Below, piece by piece: positions 1-5,149 of a DNA stretch of 5,149 nucleotides (position 1 is its first letter; each line of letters starts with the position of its first letter). The notes below the pieces were generated by a model. The model saw only the letters and a program-made list of their open reading frames with translations, was not told the origin of the DNA and made no database searches. A program made the translations under genes and the position numbers. This DNA comes from an uncultured Collinsella sp. (GTDB taxonomy: Bacteria > Actinomycetota > Coriobacteriia > Coriobacteriales > Coriobacteriaceae), in the NCBI GenBank assembly GCA_958439775.1, contig CAUBWQ010000094.1:1-5149 (forward strand), read 5' to 3'.

Positions 1-657
1 GGCGATCTCGGTCTTGTCGAAGTCGATGGAGCTGCCGGGGACCAGGCCGTCGTCGACGCTCGCCAGGTCGAACAGGCGCAGGCGGTTCTTGGTGGGCTGG
101 CCGTAACCGGGCACATCGATGTTGACGAGCTTGGAAGTAACGGCAAAATTGCCGAACTCGACGGTGTAGGAGCGGTCATCGTCGACTAGGATGTCCTGCT
201 CACCGAGCCACTCGTCGGGGACGGCCTTCTGCTGGTTGTCGACAAAGCGCTGACGGAACAGACCGTAGTGATAGTTGAGGCCCACGCCATCGCCGGTCAA
301 GCCCAGCGTGGCGATGGAATCCAGGAAGCATGCGGCCAAGCGGCCCAGGCCGCCGTTGCCGAGTGACGGCTCGACCTCGAACTCCTCGATCTTGTTGAGG
401 TCGTGGCCTGCGGCGGTGAGCTGGTCCTTAACCTCGTCGTAGATGCCGAGGTCGATCATATTGTTGATGAGCAGCTTGCCGATCAAAAATTCGGCGGAAA
501 TGTAATAGAGCTTTTTCTTGCCGTTGTTGAGCGGGCGGGCGGCGGAGCGCTCCTGCACGAGTTTGACCAGCAGCTTGTAAATGCGACGGTCGTCGAGCTG
601 CTCGAGTGAGGTGCCAAAAGACTGCTCGGCGAGTTCCATGAGGTTAATTCGGGGCAT
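1..657 (-). CDS. glgP: Alpha-glucan (glycogen/maltodextrin) phosphorylase, N-terminal part, cut by the window edge
   Basis: This is the first 219 codons of a GT35 phosphorylase. The family uses pyridoxal phosphate and inorganic phosphate to release glucose-1-phosphate from the non-reducing ends of alpha-1,4-glucans in the cytoplasm. Family blocks visible are YYISAEFLIGKLLINN (about residues 51-66), EPSLGNGGLGRLAACFLDS (96-114) and GLNYHYGLFRQ (126-136). The glycine-rich loop in the second block belongs to the active-site region. The PLP lysine and the C-terminal domain lie beyond position 1, so only about a quarter of a usual 750-820-residue protein is seen. The N-terminus is short, with about 50 residues before YYISAEF, and has no room for the regulatory extension of animal enzymes. 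The ATG at 657 is chosen because AGGAG lies 5 bases upstream. An in-frame ATG at 684 would add nine residues but has no good ribosome binding site. It lies downstream of malQ on the same strand, which fits glucan degradation. MalP and GlgP specificity cannot be separated from this fragment. Confidence 0.95.
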   Translation of the reverse strand, partial: MPRINLMELAEQSFGTSLEQLDDRRIYKLLVKLVQERSAARPLNNGKKKLYYISAEFLIGKLLINNMIDLGIYDEVKDQLTAAGHDLNKIEEFEVEPSLGNGGLGRLAACFLDSIATLGLTGDGVGLNYHYGLFRQRFVDNQQKAVPDEWLGEQDILVDDDRSYTVEFGNFAVTSKLVNIDVPGYGQPTKNRLRLFDLASVDDGLVPGSSIDFDKTEIA

Positions 658-662
658 GTTTT

Positions 663-667
663 CTCCT
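663..667 (-). promoter_or_regulatory. Ribosome binding site of the phosphorylase gene
   Basis: The minus strand reads AGGAG followed by AAAAC and the ATG at 657, a spacing of 5 bases. This site decides the start codon against the in-frame ATG at 684, which has no purine-rich site at a suitable distance. Confidence 0.75.
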
Positions 668-703
668 GTGATGGGTTGTTTCATGTCTGCAATTCATAAG
701 AAG

Positions 704-737
704 CCCGCGCGAGGGGATTGGGGTGGCCTCGCGCGGG
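704..737 (-). terminator. Perfect GC-rich hairpin between malQ and the phosphorylase gene (terminator, attenuator or processing hairpin)
   Basis: The arms CCCGCGCGAGG (727-737 read on the minus strand) and CCTCGCGCGGG (704-714) form an 11-bp perfect stem around a 12-base loop. On the minus strand the stem is followed by CTTCTTATG, which is only weakly U-rich, so complete termination is uncertain. It may partly terminate malQ transcripts or stabilise their 3' end while some transcription continues into the phosphorylase gene. No convincing promoter is visible between the hairpin and the phosphorylase start. Confidence 0.6.
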
Positions 738-785
738 AAAAGCAAGCGCGTCCGCACGGTGGGGAGGGGTCGGGCGCGGTGGCTC

Positions 786-2291
786 CTATTGAGGAAGCTC
801 GATTTCGGCTTCCGACGGGATGCGGAAGTAGGTCTCGGTCCAGTCGGTGGGTTTGTGCTCAAGCTCGCGGGTGATGGCGCCGTCGAGCATGCGCCAGGTC
901 CAGTTGCCGCCCAGCGTGGCAGGGGTGTTGATGCGCGCCTCGTTGCCCAAGTTGAGCAGATCCTGCATGGTGTAGATGCACGTGTCGCTCACGCTGGCGG
1001 CGATGGTGCGATTGAGTGCATCTGCCATGGGTTCGCCGGCCTGCTGATGGGTGTACAGGGCTGCCTGCTCGCGCTGACGCGGGGTGGCCGTTCTCTCAAA
1101 CCAACCGCGCGCCGTCTCGTTGTCGTGGGTGCCCACATAGGCGACGGTGTTGGCGATGTAGTTATGCGGCAGGTAGTACGAGTTGGTGCCCTCAAAGGCA
1201 AACTGCAGGATCTTCATGCCGGGGAAGCCCGAGTTGTCGCGCATGTCGATGACGCCGGGGGTGAGGAAGCCCAGGTCCTCGGCGATGATGGGCAGTGTGC
1301 CGAGCTTTTCCTCGAGCGTCTTGAAGAACTTAAGGCCGGGACCCTGCGTCCACGAACCGTAGGACGAATCGGGTGAGGAGAACGGCACCTCCCAATAGGC
1401 TTCGAAGCCGCGGAAGTGATCCAGGCGGATGACGTCGTACATGTCGAGGGCGGCGCGAATGCGGCCCTCCCACCAGGAGAAGCCGTCGGACTCCATGGCG
1501 TCCCAGTCGTAGATGGGGTTGCCCCAGTACTGGCCGGTGGCCGAGAACTGGTCGGGCGGCGTGCCGGCGACGCTCACGGGATTGCCGGCGGCGTCGATCT
1601 TAAAGAGCTCAGGCGTCGCCCACATCTCGACGGAGTCACGCGAGACATAGATGGGCAGGTCGCCGATGATGAGAATGTCGCGCTCGTTGGCATAGGCCTT
1701 GAGGCGGCTCCATTGGCGGTCGAAGAAATACTGCGTCATCTGGTGGTAGAGCATGCGCGCGGGATGGGCGGCGCAGACCTTGGCAGATGCTTCGCCGCGG
1801 GTGCGCAGTTCTGCGGGCCACTCCCAAAAGGCCTTGAGTCCGCACTCCTCTTTGACGGTCATGAACTCGCAGTAGGGGATGAGCCAGTCCTCGTTGGCCT
1901 GGATAAAGTCATCGAAATCGGCCGGCTTGTCGGCAGCAAAGCGCTCAGCGGCGCGGTCGAGAATCTGACGGCGGCCACCAAAGATAGCACCGTAGTCGAC
2001 ATTGCTGGGGTCGGATCCCAGATACACGCCATCGATATCGCGCTGCTCCAGATACCCTGCCTCGACAAGCTCGGCAAAGTCGATAAAGTTGGGGTTGCCT
2101 GCGCGGGCCGAGAACGACTGATAGGGCGAATCGCCATAGCTGGTCGTCGTAAGGGGCAGAATCTGCCAGTAATGTTGTTTGCACGAGGCGAGAAAATCGA
2201 CGAAGTCGTAGGCATTCCAACCAAAGCCGCCGATTCCGTATGGTCCGGGCAGAGATGAGACGGGCATGAGGACGCCGCTTGCACGCTCCAT
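786..2291 (-). CDS. malQ: 4-alpha-glucanotransferase (amylomaltase, GH77), complete
   Basis: This cytoplasmic disproportionating enzyme moves alpha-1,4-glucan segments between maltodextrins, making longer chains for phosphorylase and releasing glucose. The protein is 501 residues, the usual size of the short Thermus-type form without the N-terminal extension of E. coli MalQ (about 690). It opens with ERASGVLMPVSSLPGPYGIG, the typical GH77 start. The substrate loop AGTPPDQFSATGQYWGNP lies near residues 242-259. All three catalytic carboxylates are present: Asp291 in RLDHFRGF (nucleophile), Glu338 in IAEDLG (acid/base) and Asp390 in GTHDNETARGW. Their spacing is close to that of the Thermus enzyme. 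The ATG at 2291 is preferred because GGTGAG lies 7 bases upstream and family similarity begins at the next residue. In-frame GTG (2303) and TTG (2306) would add four or five residues next to AGAAGG at too short a spacing. The stop is TAG. A phosphorylase gene follows on the same strand, the classic partner. Confidence 0.97.
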   Translation of the reverse strand: MERASGVLMPVSSLPGPYGIGGFGWNAYDFVDFLASCKQHYWQILPLTTTSYGDSPYQSFSARAGNPNFIDFAELVEAGYLEQRDIDGVYLGSDPSNVDYGAIFGGRRQILDRAAERFAADKPADFDDFIQANEDWLIPYCEFMTVKEECGLKAFWEWPAELRTRGEASAKVCAAHPARMLYHQMTQYFFDRQWSRLKAYANERDILIIGDLPIYVSRDSVEMWATPELFKIDAAGNPVSVAGTPPDQFSATGQYWGNPIYDWDAMESDGFSWWEGRIRAALDMYDVIRLDHFRGFEAYWEVPFSSPDSSYGSWTQGPGLKFFKTLEEKLGTLPIIAEDLGFLTPGVIDMRDNSGFPGMKILQFAFEGTNSYYLPHNYIANTVAYVGTHDNETARGWFERTATPRQREQAALYTHQQAGEPMADALNRTIAASVSDTCIYTMQDLLNLGNEARINTPATLGGNWTWRMLDGAITRELEHKPTDWTETYFRIPSEAEIELPQ

Positions 2292-2297
2292 GAATGC

Positions 2298-2303
2298 GCT
2301 CAC
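2298..2303 (-). promoter_or_regulatory. Probable ribosome binding site of malQ
   Basis: The minus strand reads GGTGAG, which matches the GGUGA part of the anti-16S complement, 7 bases before the ATG at 2291. A second purine run, AGAAGG, ends just before the upstream TTG at 2306 and is too close to serve TTG or GTG well. This favours the ATG, although a GTG start at 2303 is not excluded. Confidence 0.5.
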
Positions 2304-2376
2304 CAACCTTCTTGTTGTGGGGTCGGCCTGCCGATGGGTGTGCAGTCCGCCTCCGATGTTCTGATTCGATACGCCT

Positions 2377-2406
2377 ATTGTAAAACATGTTGTTTAAACA
2401 TGTACA
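2377..2406 (-). promoter_or_regulatory. Candidate sigma-70-type promoter of malQ
   Basis: On the minus strand, TGTACA (2401-2406; 4 of 6 matches to TTGACA) is followed after 18 bases by TACAAT (2377-2382; 5 of 6 matches to TATAAT). Transcription would begin near 2370 and give a leader of about 80 bases. It sits between the galE terminator and malQ, and no other good -10 hexamer was noticed in this gap. The -10 call is stronger than the -35 call. Confidence 0.55.
2385..2403. promoter_or_regulatory. Operator-like 19-bp inverted repeat in the malQ promoter
   Basis: The sequence acatgttgtttaaacatgt has 7-bp arms (ACATGTT/AACATGT) around 5 bases and contains the perfect 10-bp palindrome TGTTTAAACA (2391-2400). 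It fills the spacer and overlaps the candidate -35 hexamer, so a bound dimeric regulator would block RNA polymerase. A sugar-responsive repressor of the maltodextrin genes is the natural guess. No regulator gene is present in the window, and the protein family cannot be named from this site. Confidence 0.45.
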
Positions 2407-2455
2407 GGCAAGATAAAAAAGTTGGTCGATTTTCGGCGAATGGTTACATGCCATG

Positions 2456-2489
2456 AAAAAGCCCCGACCTCACAACGTGAGATCGGGGC
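2456..2489 (-). terminator. Strong intrinsic terminator of galE
   Basis: On the minus strand GCCCCGATCTCAC, a 3-base loop and GTGAGGTCGGGGC form a 13-bp stem with a single U-G pair. Five T residues (2456-2460) follow directly. It starts about 20 bases after the galE stop codon and should prevent read-through into malQ, so malQ needs its own promoter. Confidence 0.93.
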
Positions 2490-2511
2490 AAGAGCGGTAT
2501 GTAGGTTTTTG

Positions 2512-3573
2512 CTACTCGGCGTCGGCGAAGCCGTTGGGGTTGTGGCTCTGCCAGTTCCAGCTATCGCGGCACATGTCCGCGATGTCGTACTGGGCCTTCC
2601 AGCCCATCATGCGCTCGGCCTTGGAGGCATCGCACCAGTTGGCAGCGATGTCGCCGGCGCGGCGCTCGCGGATCACGTAGGGCAGCTCCTTGCCACAAGC
2701 CTTGGAGAAGGCGGCGACGACCTCGAGTACCGAGGTGCCGGTGCCGGTGCCCAGGTTAAAGATCTCGACGCCGGTTTTGCCGTTCATCCAGTTAAGGGCG
2801 GCAACGTGACCAGAGGCCAGATCGCACACGTGGATGTAGTCGCGCACGCCGGTGCCGTCGGGGGTGGGGTAGTCGTTGCCAAAGACTTGAACGGCCTCGA
2901 GCTTGCCCACGGCGACCTGGGCGACATAGGGCACCAGGTTGTTGGGGATGCCCTTGGGGTCCTCGCCGATCAGACCCGACGGATGGGCGCCGATGGGGTT
3001 GAAGTAACGGAGCAGCACGACGTCCCACTCGGGGTCGGCGGTGTGGACGTCCATAAGGATCTGCTCGATCATCCACTTGGTCCAACCATAGGGGTTGGTC
3101 GCGGGCTTCTTAGGATCCTCCTCGGTGACGGGCGGGTTGTCCGGGTCGCCGTAGACGGTCGAGGAGCTCGAGAAGATGATGGACTTGCAGCCATGGCTGC
3201 GCATGACGTCGATGAGCACCAGGGTGTTCTCGATGTTGTTGTGGTAGTACTCGACGGGCTTGCTCACCGACTCGCCGACGGCCTTAAAGCCGGCAAAGTG
3301 GATGACGCGGTCGATCTGATGGGTATCGAAGATCTTGTTCATCGCATCGCGGTCGAGCACGTTGGCCTCGTAGAAGGTGAGGTTCTTGGCGGCCTCGTCG
3401 CCCACGATGGTCTTGACGCGGTCGACGGCGACGGCGCTGGAGTTGGAGAGATCATCGACGATGACGACCTGGTAACCACCCTCGAGCAGCTGAACGACGG
3501 TGTGCGAGCCGATAAAGCCGGCGCCACCGGTAACGAGGACGCAGGTGTCTTTGGGGTCGAGTGCTTTGGACAT
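2512..3573 (-). CDS. galE: UDP-glucose 4-epimerase, complete
   Basis: This extended short-chain dehydrogenase of 353 residues interconverts UDP-glucose and UDP-galactose in the cytoplasm with tightly bound NAD (Leloir pathway and glycan precursor supply). The Rossmann loop TGGAGFIG is at residues 15-22 and HFAGFKAVGESV follows near 92-103. The catalytic set is Ser137 in FSSSSTVYG with Tyr162 and Lys166 in YGWTK. The sugar-nucleotide half includes RYFNPIGAHPSG, GEDPKGIPNNL and DGTGVRDYIHVCDLA, all very close to E. coli GalE. The ATG at 3573 has AGGAG 5 bases upstream, and the stop is TAG. The position equivalent to E. coli Tyr299, which limits the size of the bound sugar, is Asn312 (in ANWCDASKAE). 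The enzyme might therefore also accept UDP-N-acetylhexosamines; this is an inference. The gene appears monocistronic, with its own terminator after it and a divergent gene before it. Confidence 0.97.
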   Translation of the reverse strand: MSKALDPKDTCVLVTGGAGFIGSHTVVQLLEGGYQVVIVDDLSNSSAVAVDRVKTIVGDEAAKNLTFYEANVLDRDAMNKIFDTHQIDRVIHFAGFKAVGESVSKPVEYYHNNIENTLVLIDVMRSHGCKSIIFSSSSTVYGDPDNPPVTEEDPKKPATNPYGWTKWMIEQILMDVHTADPEWDVVLLRYFNPIGAHPSGLIGEDPKGIPNNLVPYVAQVAVGKLEAVQVFGNDYPTPDGTGVRDYIHVCDLASGHVAALNWMNGKTGVEIFNLGTGTGTSVLEVVAAFSKACGKELPYVIRERRAGDIAANWCDASKAERMMGWKAQYDIADMCRDSWNWQSHNPNGFADAE

Positions 3574-3610
3574 GTAGTCTCCTATCGAATCAGGAACACT
3601 TCTTCAGGGG

Positions 3611-3616
3611 AGTATA
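3611..3616 (-). promoter_or_regulatory. Candidate -10 element of the galE promoter
   Basis: The minus strand reads TATACT (5 of 6 matches to TATAAT), about 38 bases before the galE ATG, giving a leader of roughly 30 bases. No good -35 hexamer lies at 16-18 bases: GATTTG (3634-3639) is the best at 17 bases and is poor. An activator or another weak contact may help. The position is well suited to galE, but the call rests on one hexamer. Confidence 0.4.
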
Positions 3617-3767
3617 GCGCAGGCAGGGACGCCCAAATCGTGCGCTGTAGGAAAAGCAGAGGATTGTGCTAACGTACTCATAGAAGAGCTTGCGTACGCA
3701 TAACCTGATCTTTGGCATTTGCTTACGAGCCGCTGACCTTGTAGTTTCCTGCCGTTCGTGGAAATCG

Positions 3768-3795
3768 TTGGGACGCGCCATATGTACGCTAATAT
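3768..3795 (+). promoter_or_regulatory. Candidate promoter of the secreted wall hydrolase gene
   Basis: TTGGGA (3768-3773) and TAATAT (3790-3795) are separated by 16 bases, each matching 4 of 6 consensus bases. This would start transcription near 3802 and give a leader of about 38 bases. An alternative -10, TATAAA (3813-3818), matches better but has no recognisable -35 and would leave a very short leader. The -10 region overlaps two direct copies of ATATGTA (3780-3786 and 3792-3798). Confidence 0.35.
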
Positions 3796-3839
3796 GTATG
3801 AGTTGAGCGACATATAAATAAGCATGTAACGGAGTACAT

Positions 3840-5045
3840 ATGTCACCAAACAGCGATTCTATCCTTTCCCAGGAGCTCTCGCGCCGCACTGCCCTCAAGG
3901 CCCTGTTCGGCGCCGCTTCTGCGGCAGTTCTTTTTGGCCTGCCCGCTCGCGCCCATGCGGCGGAGGCTTCCAAAGAAACCACCGATAAACTGAATGCCGC
4001 CCAGGCCCAGCTCGACGAGGTTCAGGCCCAGCTCGACAGCATCGCAAATGAGTATGCGGCGCTGGCCAACAAGAATGCCCAGACCCTCAACGACATCGAG
4101 AATGTCCAGGGCAAGATTGACGACACGCAGGCCCAGATCGATGAAAAGAAGGCCGAGCTCAAGAAGAAGCGCAACGACCTTTCCGATCGCGTGGCCGCCA
4201 GCTACAAGTCCGGCGGCACGAACATCCTGTCGCTGCTGCTCGCCTCGGGTTCGTTTGAGGAACTCGTCGCTAATGCGCACTATGTTGAGAAGATCAACAA
4301 GAGCGACCGCGACGCCATCGAGGACATTCAGACCATCCAGGAAGAGCTCGATGCGCAAAAGACCGAGCTTGAGTCGCAGAAAGCCGATTTAGAGAAGCTC
4401 AAGGACCAGCAGACTGCTCAGATGCAGGACATGCAGGCCAAGCAGCAGGAGGTCCAGACGGTTCTGAACGGCCTCTCTGACGATGTCAAGGAGCTCATGG
4501 CTCAGCGCGATTCCGAGATCCTCGCTGCCGCCCAGGCCGAGGAGGCTGCCAGGAAGGTCGCCGCTGCCGCGGCCGCCGCGAACAAGAACAATTCCTACTC
4601 GGGTGGTTCGAGCTCGGGTGGTGGATCGTATGCGCCGGGAACTCCGCAGCAGAATGCCGGCTCGGGCAAGCAGCAGGCCGTCGTCAACGCGTGCTACTCC
4701 ACGCCTTCGCCGGGTCAGAACTGGTGCGCGGCGTGGGTTACCAATGTCTTCCGTAACGCCGGCGTTGGCTACTTTGGCGGTAACGCGTGCGATATGTTTA
4801 ACGCATGGTGCTATAGCTCCGACCGCTCGGCGCTGCAGGTGGGCATGATCGTGGCTGATTCCTCGCACAGCGGCACGGGTGCTCCGGGCCTTATCTACGG
4901 TCATGTGGGTATCTATGTTGGCGGCGGCATCGTTATGAGCAACGAGGGTGCCATTACATCGAAGTCGCTCGATTCGTTCATTAGCTTTTATGGTACTGGC
5001 TCTGGCGTGCGCTGGGGCTGGCTTGGCGGTATTGCGCTGTCGTAA
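3840..5045 (+). CDS. Exported coiled-coil peptidoglycan hydrolase with CHAP/NlpC-P60-like domain (PcsB/CwlO-like architecture)
   Basis: This 401-residue protein is predicted to be exported and to cut peptidoglycan, probably during cell separation. Residues 14-41 form a signal peptide: SRRTALK resembles the twin-arginine motif, followed by a hydrophobic run and a likely cleavage at AHA-AE (after 40). Residues about 45-235 are heptad-rich coiled coil. They are interrupted near 124-152 by GGTNILSLLLASGSFEELV, which resembles the hinge of PcsB/CwlO proteins. An Ala-rich stretch and a Gly/Ser linker (about 229-276) lead to the C-terminal domain. There, Cys296 in GQNWCAAWV, His355 in YGHVGIYVGGG and Asn368 or Glu369 form a likely catalytic set. 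In PcsB/CwlO relatives the coiled coil keeps the enzyme inactive until FtsEX engages it; a similar control here is an inference. The ATG start has GGAG 5 bases upstream. CHAP and NlpC/P60 membership cannot be separated by eye. There is no lipobox or sortase motif. Confidence 0.87.
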   Translation: MSPNSDSILSQELSRRTALKALFGAASAAVLFGLPARAHAAEASKETTDKLNAAQAQLDEVQAQLDSIANEYAALANKNAQTLNDIENVQGKIDDTQAQIDEKKAELKKKRNDLSDRVAASYKSGGTNILSLLLASGSFEELVANAHYVEKINKSDRDAIEDIQTIQEELDAQKTELESQKADLEKLKDQQTAQMQDMQAKQQEVQTVLNGLSDDVKELMAQRDSEILAAAQAEEAARKVAAAAAAANKNNSYSGGSSSGGGSYAPGTPQQNAGSGKQQAVVNACYSTPSPGQNWCAAWVTNVFRNAGVGYFGGNACDMFNAWCYSSDRSALQVGMIVADSSHSGTGAPGLIYGHVGIYVGGGIVMSNEGAITSKSLDSFISFYGTGSGVRWGWLGGIALS

Positions 5046-5102
5046 CTGCGGCTTGGTCCGGGACTGGGGGCGAGGCATAAGGTTGCCTGCTCTACAATCC
5101 TG

Positions 5103-5139
5103 CGCAAGACGAAGACCACATTAAGTGGCCTTCTTTGCG
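5103..5139 (+). terminator. Imperfect hairpin downstream of the wall hydrolase gene, possible terminator
   Basis: CCAC (5116-5119) and GTGG (5125-5128) enclose the loop ATTAA. After an A-C mismatch the stem continues with GAAG/CTTC, and after a small internal loop with CGCAA/TTGCG. The following T-rich part is short (TTCTTT) and partly inside the stem, so termination would be weak. It lies about 60 bases after the stop codon. It could instead be the structured start of a transcript that continues past the right edge. Confidence 0.4.
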
Positions 5140-5149
5140 TACGGAACTC

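Noticed and set aside
682..684. In-frame upstream ATG for the phosphorylase gene
   Set aside because: It would add nine residues, but it lacks a ribosome binding site, and the AGGAG at 663-667 would lie inside the coding sequence, well placed for the ATG at 657.
1416..2258. A 280-codon open frame on the plus strand opposite malQ
   Set aside because: malQ on the minus strand has complete GH77 catalytic motifs. The antisense frame shows no recognisable domain and is explained by third-position GC bias.
2422..3672. A 416-codon open frame on the plus strand opposite galE
   Set aside because: It is the exact antisense of a clearly identified galE and runs through the galE terminator. Its low-complexity Val/Gly/Asp-rich translation is typical of the complementary strand of GC-rich genes. 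No ribosome binding site or family motif was seen.
3590..3982. A 130-codon minus-strand frame covering the galE/hydrolase gap and the hydrolase 5' end
   Set aside because: It overlaps the signal peptide region of the hydrolase and the galE promoter, its translation is Arg-rich without domain features, and no ribosome binding site supports it.
3843..4358. A 171-codon minus-strand frame opposite the coiled-coil region
   Set aside because: Its Leu/Val-rich translation is the mirror of heptad-rich Glu/Lys/Gln codons. The plus-strand protein has a coherent architecture, so this is a shadow.
5093..5098. TACAAT resembling a -10 hexamer downstream of the hydrolase gene
   Set aside because: No -35-like hexamer lies 16-18 bases upstream (the bases there are GC-rich), no extended -10 TG is in place, and no gene start follows before the window ends. 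A promoter for a gene beyond the right edge remains possible but is unsupported.

Overview
The window looks like ordinary chromosomal DNA from a GC-rich bacterium (about 60% GC by eye). It has no mobile elements, CRISPR array, rRNA or tRNA. The style of the genes suggests a gut Actinomycetota of the class Coriobacteriia, such as Collinsella: GC-rich third codon positions, short-type amylomaltase and phosphorylase, and a twin-arginine-led coiled-coil wall hydrolase with a terminal WCAAWV...GHVGIY domain. That placement is an inference from general familiarity and was not tested by any search.

Layout. Positions 1-2306 hold a minus-strand maltodextrin/glycogen module. malQ (4-alpha-glucanotransferase, complete) comes first, then a 128-base gap with an 11-bp perfect hairpin, then the start of a glgP/malP-type alpha-glucan phosphorylase that runs off the left edge. 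The 205 bases upstream of malQ carry a candidate promoter with an operator-like 19-bp dyad, and a strong intrinsic terminator belonging to the next gene. Positions 2512-3573 hold galE (UDP-glucose 4-epimerase, minus strand, complete), apparently transcribed alone. A 266-base divergent intergenic region separates galE from a plus-strand gene at 3840-5045. That gene encodes an exported PcsB/CwlO-like protein: a coiled coil, an Ala/Gly/Ser linker and a CHAP/NlpC-P60-like cysteine hydrolase domain. About 100 bases follow it, with one imperfect hairpin.

How the genes fit together. MalQ reshuffles alpha-1,4-glucan chains so that the phosphorylase can shorten them to glucose-1-phosphate. Glucose-1-phosphate can feed glycolysis or, through UDP-glucose, the GalE interconversion that supplies UDP-galactose for glycans or takes galactose into central metabolism. 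The wall hydrolase is a separate transcription unit and probably acts in cell separation or peptidoglycan remodelling.

I found no convincing undescribed system. The points most worth a second look are the Asn at the substrate-gating position of GalE, the dyad covering the malQ promoter, and the twin-arginine-type signal on the wall hydrolase.
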